A stretch of DNA of 64,000 nt from Paeniglutamicibacter psychrophenolicus. Lineage in GTDB: Bacteria > Actinomycetota > Actinomycetes > Actinomycetales > Micrococcaceae. The stretch spans positions 4,072,443 to 4,136,442 of the forward strand of contig NZ_JAGIOE010000001.1 of NCBI RefSeq assembly GCF_017876575.1, read 5' to 3'. The notes beneath the pieces were generated by a model, which worked only from the letters and a program-made list of their open reading frames with translations, had not been told where the DNA came from and ran no database searches. Shown piece after piece: positions 51,173-59,395 of the stretch; position 1 is the stretch's first letter; each line of letters begins with the position of its first letter. Both the position numbers and the translations under genes were made by a program.

Positions 51173-51930
51173 GACGATGGCCGCACCCATTGATATCAAT
51201 CGATTCAGAATAAAAATTGAAATCGACTCAAGGGTCTGAAGAATATTTTTAGTTGTTTTATTTCGATCGAACACGCCCCCAAATCCACGGTACCGACCAG
51301 TAGGTTTCTCGCGGGTAATTTAATTGCTTCGCCTACGGCGATTCGAATTGGACTCGTCGACGACGATGCACAACTGAAATTCGGCGTTACACATTGCGAC
51401 ATCACAAGTAATAAAAGGAAATCTTCCAGTTGACGCTAAATCTTTGCGATTGATTTTCTTCCGTAGAAAACCACCAGACTGCCCAGCCAAGAGGCGCCGG
51501 CAACGGCGGCCCACCGGAGAACTCTCAAAACCTACATTGGCCCATGTCGCGCTAGATTTCGCGGAAGAACAGGCGCAACCCCGCCATCACATCCCGGCCC
51601 GCGTCACCGCTCATTCGGCATGCCTGGAGCACCCGCCAAGCCAGTCACTCCGCCCGCGAATCGTTCGTTCATGGCACGCGTCACAATCACCTTCCGTACA
51701 TGCGCAGTTCACTTTTCCGCACTACGTTTGCTGAACTTGATCATTGAAATGGTGAATCCGAAATGACCAGCACACACTTGTGCGTGCAATTCGGTCTTGG
51801 GGGTTGGTGCTCACCTTGGTGCCGCATTCCCCGTGCATTCCGACATGGACCGGAATGCACGGGAACGCGGCGACGCGGGCCTGCCTGCCTCCGCCGGATT
51901 CAGCTAAGTCACGACGGAAGGAGTAGGAAA
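51173..51930. other. 758-bp AT-rich non-coding stretch before the ATP-grasp operon
   Basis: From about 51175 to 51480 the base composition falls well below the surrounding GC level, with runs such as AGAATATTTTTAGTTGTTTT and the palindrome TTGATATCAA. The open frames here have no ribosome site or recognisable product. The stretch must contain the promoter of the ATP-grasp operon; a foreign or regulatory origin is possible. Confidence 0.6.
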
Positions 51931-54603
51931 ATGACCGCGAATGCGAACAAGACCGGCGGCAAGGAGACTGTGCTGCGGAGCCAGACCACCACGACGGTGG
52001 CCAAATTTCCATCAAGCACGAGCAAGGTTGCAAAAAGCCCTGCCCCGAAGAAAACCGGCACGGCTTCAACATCCAAGGCCGTCAGCCCGAACGCGCCGGC
52101 AGACTCCAAGCCGGCACCGACCCCGCGGCCGGCGACCGCTGCGAAACCAGCAGTCTCGGGCGCTACGTCGCCCACCACCGTGAACCCGACCAAATCCTCC
52201 AAGGCAGCGGCCAAACCAGCCGAAAAGTCAACCACCAAGCCCACTGCCCAGAGCACAGGACGCTCGAATGCGGCAACAGCTGCCTTTGAAAAGCTGGCGG
52301 CAAAACCGGCAGTAGGTGCCACCAAGCCCTCCGCCGCAGAGACCAAGACCTCCACCGGTTCCACCTTGGCGGGCGAGACCACTGCGCCCACCAAGAAAGC
52401 GTCCACGAAACCGGCAACGACGCCGGCAACACAGAAGACAGGTGACCCGATCAAGAACACGCCTGAAGCCAAATCCATGACACCGGCGACTACCGCCGCC
52501 AAGCCTGCAGCCGCTACGAGCACCACGACGGACAAGCCCGCGGCCCCGGAGACCGAGCCCGCAGCCGTAAAGCCGGACAAGCCGGCAACCACGGCCACCC
52601 CCGCGAAGACGACGGCTGCGGAAACCGCAACTCCTACGGAATCCACACCAGCTTCCGCATCCGCTGTGGCCCCGAAGGCAACGGCGGCCAAGCCAGCGGC
52701 AACCAAGGAAACCCCCGCCGCGGCCAAGGCAGCAGCCCCGGCCAAGGCAGCAGCCCCGGCCAAGGCAGCAGCCCCGGCCAAGACCGCCACCGCCAAGAAG
52801 TCGACAACTGCGGAAACCGCAGCTCCTACAGAATCCACGACAACTTCCGCATCCGCTGTGGCACCAAAGGCAACGGTGGCCAAGCCAGCGGCAACCAAGG
52901 AAACCCCCGCCGCGACCAAGGCAGCAGCCCCGGCCACGAGCGTTGCCCCGGCTGCGAAGGAATCATCCTCGGCGAAGGCCCCGGCCGTATCGAAGAAACG
53001 AGCGGTAGCCACTACCAAGCCGGCAACGACGACCACCTTGCCACGTGCCACTCCGAGCGGTCCCGAGGCACCGGAGGCGACCATCGGCACCGATGCCGCG
53101 TTCGCCGAGGCGCTCCCCGCCGAGTCGGTTCCGCACACGCTGCACAACATCTCCGAGGTTCGCCATTTCTTCCGCACCAACGACGTGCCGATCTTCTTCA
53201 TCGGAGCCACCCCGTTCAACCTCCTGGGCTTGGACCGCTGGGTGCGGAACTTCACGTACATCAGCTACTACGATGCCTGGGACGGGGCACACCCGCGCGT
53301 GTTCACCCCCGCGAACAAGCCCTACCGGGTGTTCGGCTCCGGCGAGGAAATCAACAACTGGCTCCTGCTGAACCCCGAGGTCCGCGCCCGCATGGGCAAG
53401 GACCTGAACCCCGGCGTGCGCCCGAAGGTCGCCATGGTCTTCTTCGACGAGGAAACCCAGCAGATCTGCGACGAGCTGGGATATGACCTGATCCTGCCCC
53501 CGGCCGAGCTGCGCAGCCGGCTCGATTCCAAGATCGTCACCACCCGCCTGGGCAACGAGGCCGGTGTGGCCTCCGTGCCCAACGTCCTGACCGCGGGCTC
53601 CGACTGGAAGACCCTGCGCGCCGAGGCCGACGCGGCCGGGCTCGGCGACGAACTGGTCGTCCAGACCCCCTACGGGGATTCGGGCAAGACCACCTTCTTC
53701 ATCAACAACGAGTCGGACTGGGACGAGCACAGCGCGCAGATCGTCGGCGAGGACATCAAGGTCATGCGCCGGATCAACAACCTGCCGTTGGCCGTCGAGG
53801 CGGTGCTCACCCGCTCGGGAACCGTCGTGGGCCCGTTCCTCACCGAGCTGGCCGGGCACGACGACCTCACCCCGTACCCGGGCGGCTGGTGCGGCAACGA
53901 GATGCACCCCGACGTCTTGACCGACACGCAGCGCCTGCTCGCCACGGACCTGGTCCAGCGCATGGGGGCCCGCCTGTCCAAGGAGGGCTACCGCGGGTTC
54001 TTCGAGGTCGACGTGCTCGTTGACGTCGACACCGACGAGGTCTACCTGGGCGAGCTGAACCCGCGCATTTCCGGGGCCTCGGCGATCACCAACGTGACCG
54101 CCGGCGCCTATGCGGACGTGCCGCTGTTCCTCTTCCACCTGCTCGAGTACATGGACGTGGAATTCGAGCTGGACATCGAGGAGATCAACAAGCGTTGGGA
54201 AGCGCTCTCCGGGGCCGACACCTGGAGCCAGATGATCATCAAGGAAACCCACGAGACCGTCGAGCTGCTCACCGCCACCCCGGCCACCGGCCAGTACTAC
54301 CTGGATGCCAACGGCGCCATGGTCTTCAACCGGGCGGCGATGGACTGGCACATGCTGCAAAACGAGTCCGAGGCGTTCTTCCTGCGCATCTACGGCCCCG
54401 GCGACTACCGCTGGAAGGGCGCAGACCTGGGGATCCTGGTCACCAAGGGGCGGCTGCAGGTCGACAGGGACGGTTCGCCGAAGCTGAACATCAGGGCCAA
54501 GCACTTCATCGACTGCCTGCGTGCCGGCTTCACCGGCATGCCGCTGGGCGAGGGCGCGCGGCCGCACGGGTCGGAACCCCTCGGTGTGAAGTCCCAGTGG
54601 TAG
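51931..54603 (+). CDS. ATP-grasp ligase with long Lys/Ala/Pro/Thr-rich N-terminus
   Basis: The 890-residue product has two parts. Residues 1 to about 370 are low complexity: mostly Ala, Lys, Pro, Thr with Ser and Glu, no hydrophobic segment, resembling histone H1-like or intrinsically disordered tails. From about 385 a globular domain follows. VVQTPYGDSGKTTFFINNES is a phosphate-binding loop, and FFEVDVLVDVDTDEVYLGEL with NPRISGASAITNVTAG supplies the Glu/Asn metal ligands of an ATP-grasp (biotin-carboxylase-like) enzyme. Such enzymes join a carboxylate to an amine with ATP. The ATG at 51931 has AAGGAG upstream. It is the first gene of a three-gene operon. Confidence 0.78.
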   Translation: MTANANKTGGKETVLRSQTTTTVAKFPSSTSKVAKSPAPKKTGTASTSKAVSPNAPADSKPAPTPRPATAAKPAVSGATSPTTVNPTKSSKAAAKPAEKSTTKPTAQSTGRSNAATAAFEKLAAKPAVGATKPSAAETKTSTGSTLAGETTAPTKKASTKPATTPATQKTGDPIKNTPEAKSMTPATTAAKPAAATSTTTDKPAAPETEPAAVKPDKPATTATPAKTTAAETATPTESTPASASAVAPKATAAKPAATKETPAAAKAAAPAKAAAPAKAAAPAKTATAKKSTTAETAAPTESTTTSASAVAPKATVAKPAATKETPAATKAAAPATSVAPAAKESSSAKAPAVSKKRAVATTKPATTTTLPRATPSGPEAPEATIGTDAAFAEALPAESVPHTLHNISEVRHFFRTNDVPIFFIGATPFNLLGLDRWVRNFTYISYYDAWDGAHPRVFTPANKPYRVFGSGEEINNWLLLNPEVRARMGKDLNPGVRPKVAMVFFDEETQQICDELGYDLILPPAELRSRLDSKIVTTRLGNEAGVASVPNVLTAGSDWKTLRAEADAAGLGDELVVQTPYGDSGKTTFFINNESDWDEHSAQIVGEDIKVMRRINNLPLAVEAVLTRSGTVVGPFLTELAGHDDLTPYPGGWCGNEMHPDVLTDTQRLLATDLVQRMGARLSKEGYRGFFEVDVLVDVDTDEVYLGELNPRISGASAITNVTAGAYADVPLFLFHLLEYMDVEFELDIEEINKRWEALSGADTWSQMIIKETHETVELLTATPATGQYYLDANGAMVFNRAAMDWHMLQNESEAFFLRIYGPGDYRWKGADLGILVTKGRLQVDRDGSPKLNIRAKHFIDCLRAGFTGMPLGEGARPHGSEPLGVKSQW
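52612..52935 (+). repeat. Internal repeats in the ATP-grasp gene
   Basis: A segment of about 130 bp (52612-52743) is repeated at an offset of 192 bp (52804-52935) with a few differences. Between them lie three exact tandem copies of the 18-bp unit GCCAAGGCAGCAGCCCCG (52723-52776), encoding AKAAAP. The array stays in frame and extends the low-complexity N-terminal tail. Confidence 0.85.
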
Positions 54604-54631
54604 GGTCCGAATAATTCCATACGGTGGTGCG

Positions 54632-54707
54632 GTATGCAGATGCCGCACCGCCGCGGACCTGCATCCGCCGCCTGTGCGCGGCAACGAAGAAGCCGCAACG
54701 TTGCGGC
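54632..54707 (+). promoter_or_regulatory. Hairpins in the leader of the serine-hydrolase gene
   Basis: In the 121-bp gap, GGTGCGG and CCGCACC pair around a short loop at about 54626-54651. Further on, GCCGCAACGTTGCGGC (54692-54707) is a perfect 16-bp palindrome ending 4 nt before the AAAGGAA ribosome site. They could attenuate transcription or control translation. Confidence 0.4.
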
Positions 54708-54724
54708 CACGAAAGGAACCAGTC

Positions 54725-56011
54725 GTGGACGGCACAAACCCTGAGCACCGCAACCCGGGCGTCGACATCAAGAACTGGCAATTGCCACAGAACCTTCGTT
54801 GGTCATTCCAGCACATCGCCGATTTCCTGCCCACCGCGATGATCTCGCGCGGACAGGGCCCGGCCTCCGTGTTTCCCGTGGCACTCCGCGACCTGGATTC
54901 GGTTCCCATTCCGGCCGCTTGGCCCGCGGAGCCGCCGATGAGCGTCGGCTCGGTCATGGCCACCACCGATACCGACGGATGGATGCTGATGCACCGCGGG
55001 ACGGTGCTTGCCGAGCAGTATTTCGGCGACCTGTCCGCCGGGGCCCCGCACCTGCTGATGTCGGTCAGCAAGTCGTTGGTTGGAGCGGTGGCCGGGTCGC
55101 TGTGCGACTCGGGGCTGTTGGACCCCGAAGCCCTGTTGACCAGCTACCTTCCGGCCTTGTCCGGCACCGGCTATGACGGGGCAACCGTGCGCCACCTGCT
55201 GGACATGCGCTCGGGCATCGAGTTCTCGGAAGACTATCTTGATCCCCGGGCCGAGGTGCGGATGCTCGAGCAGGCGATCGGCTGGGCCGATCCCGACTCG
55301 GCGGGCCCGATCGGGATGTACACCTTTTTGATGACGCTGCGCCGGAAATGGGAACACGGCGGGGTATTCGAGTACCGCTCCTGCGAGTCCGACATGCTCG
55401 GGTGGGTCTGCGAGGCTGCCGCCGGCGCTCCGATGCCCATGCTGCTCTCGCATCTGGTGTGGGGCAAGCTGGGGGCCGAGTTCGATGCCTCGATCGGGAT
55501 CGACCAGTACGGCACCGGCATGTTCGACGGCGGGATCAACGCCACGCTGCGCGACATGGCCCGCTTCGGCAGCCTCTTCCTGAACGAGGGCAGCTCCCCC
55601 ACCGGCGAGCGCGTGCTCTCCCGCAAGTGGATCCACGAAACCCTGGCGGGGGCCCCGGACTCCCGCGCGGCCTTTGCCCAAAGCCCGGGCGACAACCGGA
55701 TGCCCGGGGGGATGTACCGCAACCAGATGTGGTTCCCCTACGAGGGAAACGACGTATTGCTCTGCCTGGGCATCCACGGGCAGATGGTCTACATCAACCG
55801 GCCCGCCCAGGTGGTCGCCGTGAAATTGTCGAGCTGGCCGCTGCCGCAGGATGCGGCCAAGCTCTTTGGCACCCTGCGTGCCTTCGACGCGATTGCCGCG
55901 GTGCTGTCATCGGAAACCCCGGCGGCATCCCAGGCGTTCCTGCCGCTGTTTGGCGTCCCGGGGCGGGAACACCCGCTGGCCGCCGACAGCGAACCCAGAA
56001 CATCAGCCTGA
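54725..56011 (+). CDS. NylB-like serine hydrolase (beta-lactamase fold)
   Basis: The 428-residue product has the class C beta-lactamase/NylB fold. SxxK is SVSK (Ser113, Lys116) in LLMSVSKSLVGAVAGSL, the Tyr base is probably Tyr217 in VFEYRSCESDMLGWV, and GIHGQMVYINR ends the core. The Ser/Lys/Tyr spacing is nearly that of 6-aminohexanoate-dimer hydrolase (Ser112, Lys115, Tyr215 as I recall), an amidase of linear amides. No signal peptide is present. A GTG at 54725 with AAAGGAA upstream is the start. Its place between a ligase and a decarboxylase suggests amide cleavage or transfer in one pathway. Confidence 0.85.
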   Translation: MDGTNPEHRNPGVDIKNWQLPQNLRWSFQHIADFLPTAMISRGQGPASVFPVALRDLDSVPIPAAWPAEPPMSVGSVMATTDTDGWMLMHRGTVLAEQYFGDLSAGAPHLLMSVSKSLVGAVAGSLCDSGLLDPEALLTSYLPALSGTGYDGATVRHLLDMRSGIEFSEDYLDPRAEVRMLEQAIGWADPDSAGPIGMYTFLMTLRRKWEHGGVFEYRSCESDMLGWVCEAAAGAPMPMLLSHLVWGKLGAEFDASIGIDQYGTGMFDGGINATLRDMARFGSLFLNEGSSPTGERVLSRKWIHETLAGAPDSRAAFAQSPGDNRMPGGMYRNQMWFPYEGNDVLLCLGIHGQMVYINRPAQVVAVKLSSWPLPQDAAKLFGTLRAFDAIAAVLSSETPAASQAFLPLFGVPGREHPLAADSEPRTSA

Positions 56012-56054
56012 CTTGTGCTGCCCGCAACGTGCACACCCAAAGATTGGAACAGAA

Positions 56055-58799
56055 GTGACAGCGCCACTGGCGAAAATCGACGCCACCCCCTATGCCACAC
56101 CCTCCAGCGTGTGGCGACTGCGCACCGATGCCTGGGAATTCCTGGGCTACGGCTCCAAGCAGCTCACGGCACTGGCCACCCCGGGCAAAGGCGTGACAGC
56201 GGCCCACCAGCAAATGCTGGTCGAGGTCAATCGCAAGCTCAACGTCCTCGAAGCCATCGAGCCCTATTGGGCGGTGCCGGGCAAGTCCCACCTGGCGACG
56301 CTGCGCGCCCGCATCGAGGACGGCGACTACCCCGCCGCCCTGGACCTGGTGGAACCGGTCACCCGCGGCTTCGCCCGCTTCAGGCACGAGGTCGATGACC
56401 GGGCCACCGACCTCGATCCCGAGGCCCAGCCCAACGACCAGACGCCGATGTCCGACCGCCGGCCGCGCTTCGAGGTCCTGGTCGTGGACGACATCTCCGA
56501 GACCGTCCGCGAGGAACTCGTCGCGGAAATGGCCGGCCAGCGCCGGGAATCGGACGCCTTCACGTACCAGGTCAACGTGGTTCCGTCCCTCGAGGACGCA
56601 CTCATTGCGGTGATGCTCAATCCCACGATCCAGGCATGCATCCTGCGACCAGGGTTTGCCGTCTCCGCCAGGAACCGTCCCGGCGAGGACCTGCGCCGGT
56701 ACCTCGACGGCATCCTGGACCCCGGGCTGCCGCAGTTCACGCCCAGGGCCCGCATCCTGTCCCTGGCCGACACCCTCAAGGAGCTGCGCCCGGAACTGGA
56801 CCTCTACCTGGTGGCGGATGTGTCCATCGAGGAGCTCGCAGGGTCCTCGAACCGCCGCTTCAATCGGCTCTTCCGCCGCGAGGAGTCCATGGAACTGCAT
56901 CTATCGTTGCTGGGCGGGGTTGCCGAACGCTACAAGACCCCGTTCTTCGACGCCGTGCAGCACCACAGCCGCAAGCCCGCCGCGGTCTTCCACGCCCTGC
57001 CCATCTCCCGCGGCGGATCGGTGGTCAATTCCCGCTGGATCAAGGACATGGGTGAGTTCTATGGATTGAACCTGCTCCACGCCGAGACCTCGGCCACCTC
57101 CGGAGGGCTGGATTCGCTGTTGGACCCGCACGGCTCCATCAAACGGGCCCAGGATCTGGCCGCACGAGCCTTCGGGGCGCGGCGCTCCTACTTCGTCACC
57201 AACGGCACCTCCACGGCCAACAAGATCGTGCACCAGTCGATCCTGGCCCCCGGGGACGTGGTCATCGCCGACCGAAATTGCCACAAGTCGCACCACTACG
57301 CCCTGGTGCTTGCCGGTGCGCAGGTCGCCTACGTCGATGCCTACCCGCTGAACGAGTACGCGTTCTACGGGGCCGTGCCGCTGAAGGCGCTCAAGTCCAT
57401 GTTGCTTGACTACCGCCGTGCCGGGCGGCTGGACGAGGTCAAGATGGTCACGCTGACCAACTGCACCTTCGACGGCATCGTCTACGACGTCGAGCGGGTG
57501 ATGGAGGAATGCCTGGCCATCAAGCCCGATTTGGTCTTCCTCTGGGACGAGGCCTGGTTCGCCTTCGCCGGCTTCCACCCGATCTTCCGCCGGCGGACCG
57601 CCATGGCCGCGGCCGCGCGGCTGCAGGCAAACTTCAAGGACCCCGCCTACCGGGCACGGGCCAAGGCCCAACGGGCGGCCCTCTTCGACCCGGAGACAGG
57701 CGAGCCGGTGGACGACGCGGCATGGCTCAGGACCAGGTTGCTGCCGGATCCGGACGCAACTCGGCTGCGCGTCTACGCCACCCAGTCCACCCACAAGACG
57801 CTGACGGCACTGCGCCAGGGCTCGATGATCCACGTCTTCGACGAGGACTTCAGCCACCTCAACGAGGTGACGTTCAATGCCGCGTACATGACGCACACCT
57901 CCACCTCGCCGAACTACCAGATCCTGGCCTCGCTGGACATCGGCCGCCGCCAGGCGGAACTGGAGGGCTTCGAGCTGGTGCAGCGCCAGGCCTATCTTGC
58001 CCTGTCCGTGGCCCAGGCCGTGGCCCGCCACCCGCTGCTCAAGAAGTACTTCCGGGTGCTGAGCACCTTCGACCTGGTCCCGGAGGAATACCGTGAAACC
58101 CGCCGTCCCATGCCGCTGCGCGACGGGATCGCCGCGATGGACGAGGCCTGGCGCACCGACGAGTTCGTGGTCGACCCGAGCCGGCTGACCCTGCACATCG
58201 GCAACACCGGGGTGGACGGGGACACCTTCAAGCACAAGTACCTGATGGACCTGCACGGGATCCAGGTCAACAAGACCAGTCGGAACACCGTCCTGTTCAT
58301 GACCAACATCGGGACCTCGCGCAGCGCCGTGGCCTACCTCATCGATGTGTTGGTCAAGCTTGCCGAGCACTTCGAGACCGAGCGGGCGGAGATGTCCCCG
58401 CACGCGCTGGCTGCCCGCGAAGCGAAGGCCGCCCGGCTGCTCGCCACGCCCCCGCCGCTGCCCGACTTCAGCCGTTTCGCCGACAAATACCGCAGTGGTG
58501 CGCACACCGTCGACGGGGACATCCGCACGGCCTACTTCACCACCTACAAGAACGATGCCTGCGGCTACATCATGCCGAAGGAACTGATCGACCGGGTGCG
58601 TGCCGGGGAGGAAATCGTCTCCGCGGGGTTCGTGACCCCCTACCCGCCCGGATTCCCGATCCTGGTCCCGGGACAGGTGTTCACCAAGGAGATCCTCTCC
58701 TTCATGGCGGCGCTCGACACCCGTGAGATCCACGGATTCGATGCGGAATTGGGATTCCGGATCATCAACGACGTTCCCGCGCCCAGGGAACGGGGCTAG
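56055..58799 (+). CDS. Fold-I PLP decarboxylase (Orn/Lys/Arg decarboxylase family)
   Basis: The 914-residue product has the prokaryotic inducible decarboxylase layout. An N-terminal helical region precedes a response-regulator-like wing (RFEVLVVDDISETVREELVA). The PLP core carries SYFVTNGTSTANKIVHQSIL, VVIADRNCHKSHHYALVLAG, LVFLWDEAWFAFAGFHPIF and the PLP Lys near 580 in YATQSTHKTLTALRQGSMIH. A C-terminal domain follows with AGEEIVSAGFVTPYPPGFPI. Substrates in this family are ornithine, lysine or arginine; the exact one is not decided. The GTG at 56055 is 43 bp after the hydrolase gene. Confidence 0.88.
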   Translation: MTAPLAKIDATPYATPSSVWRLRTDAWEFLGYGSKQLTALATPGKGVTAAHQQMLVEVNRKLNVLEAIEPYWAVPGKSHLATLRARIEDGDYPAALDLVEPVTRGFARFRHEVDDRATDLDPEAQPNDQTPMSDRRPRFEVLVVDDISETVREELVAEMAGQRRESDAFTYQVNVVPSLEDALIAVMLNPTIQACILRPGFAVSARNRPGEDLRRYLDGILDPGLPQFTPRARILSLADTLKELRPELDLYLVADVSIEELAGSSNRRFNRLFRREESMELHLSLLGGVAERYKTPFFDAVQHHSRKPAAVFHALPISRGGSVVNSRWIKDMGEFYGLNLLHAETSATSGGLDSLLDPHGSIKRAQDLAARAFGARRSYFVTNGTSTANKIVHQSILAPGDVVIADRNCHKSHHYALVLAGAQVAYVDAYPLNEYAFYGAVPLKALKSMLLDYRRAGRLDEVKMVTLTNCTFDGIVYDVERVMEECLAIKPDLVFLWDEAWFAFAGFHPIFRRRTAMAAAARLQANFKDPAYRARAKAQRAALFDPETGEPVDDAAWLRTRLLPDPDATRLRVYATQSTHKTLTALRQGSMIHVFDEDFSHLNEVTFNAAYMTHTSTSPNYQILASLDIGRRQAELEGFELVQRQAYLALSVAQAVARHPLLKKYFRVLSTFDLVPEEYRETRRPMPLRDGIAAMDEAWRTDEFVVDPSRLTLHIGNTGVDGDTFKHKYLMDLHGIQVNKTSRNTVLFMTNIGTSRSAVAYLIDVLVKLAEHFETERAEMSPHALAAREAKAARLLATPPPLPDFSRFADKYRSGAHTVDGDIRTAYFTTYKNDACGYIMPKELIDRVRAGEEIVSAGFVTPYPPGFPILVPGQVFTKEILSFMAALDTREIHGFDAELGFRIINDVPAPRERG

Positions 58800-58801
58800 A
58801 G

Positions 58802-58836
58802 GCACCGTCCGCCGGGGGCCGCCCGGCGGACGGTGC
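58802..58836 (+). terminator. Terminator of the ATP-grasp operon
   Basis: A perfect 15-bp stem (arms 58802-58816 and 58822-58836, GCACCGTCCGCCGGG) closes a 5-nt loop directly after the decarboxylase stop codon. No T-run follows, but position and stability fit termination between convergent genes. Confidence 0.7.
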
Positions 58837-58865
58837 TGCGGCCAGCCCGCACCCATCCCCCGTCC

Positions 58866-59351
58866 TCAGTCCCGCGGCCGCACCACCAGGACCGGGCAGG
58901 CGGCGTGCCGCACGCATTGCTCGCTGACCGAGCCCAGCAGCATCCCCTTCAGTCCCCCGCGCCCGCGCGTTCCCACCACCAGCATGCGCGCGTCGTGCGA
59001 GATGGCCACGAGGCTCTTGAGCGGCGGCGCATGCACCGGGCTGTAGCTGATCCCGACGCCGGGGAACTTCTCGGCGACGGGACGCGCGTCGCGCTCCATC
59101 TCCTCCTTGACCGCGGCGGCGAACTCCTCGAACGGCGGGACATATCCGGAGGTCCACTGTGCCGGCTTCGGTGCCGTGACGATGGACCACGCCCGGGCGA
59201 CGACCACCGGCAGCGCCAACTGCCCGGCCAGTTCCACGGCCATCTCCAGGGCGAGCTGTGCGCCCTTGGACCCGTCGTGCCCCACGACGATGCTGCCTGC
59301 CGGTGCGGGCTCGATGGGGGGTGTTGCGCCAAACGGGTTCTCGGTCTCCAT
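58866..59351 (-). CDS. Universal stress protein (UspA family)
   Basis: The 161-residue product has one Usp domain. SIVVGHDGSKGAQLALEMAV is the N-terminal nucleotide strand, and MLVVGTRGRGGLKGMLLGSV is the ATP-binding Gly motif, followed by HAACPVLVVRP. It is a single-domain ATP-binding member. The ATG at 59351 has AAGGAGA upstream. It is 44 bp after the TerC gene and could share its transcript. Confidence 0.92.
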   Translation of the reverse strand: METENPFGATPPIEPAPAGSIVVGHDGSKGAQLALEMAVELAGQLALPVVVARAWSIVTAPKPAQWTSGYVPPFEEFAAAVKEEMERDARPVAEKFPGVGISYSPVHAPPLKSLVAISHDARMLVVGTRGRGGLKGMLLGSVSEQCVRHAACPVLVVRPRD

Positions 59352-59395
59352 GATCGTTTCTCCTTGCTGGTCGGTTTCCTGCCCGCTGGCAATGG

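Noticed and set aside
51909-53261. Minus-strand frame of 450 codons opposite the repeat region, rich in Val/Ala/Gly
   Set aside because: It mirrors the low-complexity Lys/Ala/Pro/Thr codons; the plus-strand frame has a ribosome site and continues into an ATP-grasp domain.
56901-58856. Minus-strand frame of 651 codons opposite the Orn/Lys/Arg decarboxylase
   Set aside because: Shadow of a well-conserved PLP enzyme; composition is that of reversed codons.
59339-59351. TGATCGTTT at the universal stress protein start as a further DeoR site
   Set aside because: It overlaps the start codon and ribosome site, matches only nine bases and lies far from the sugar cluster.
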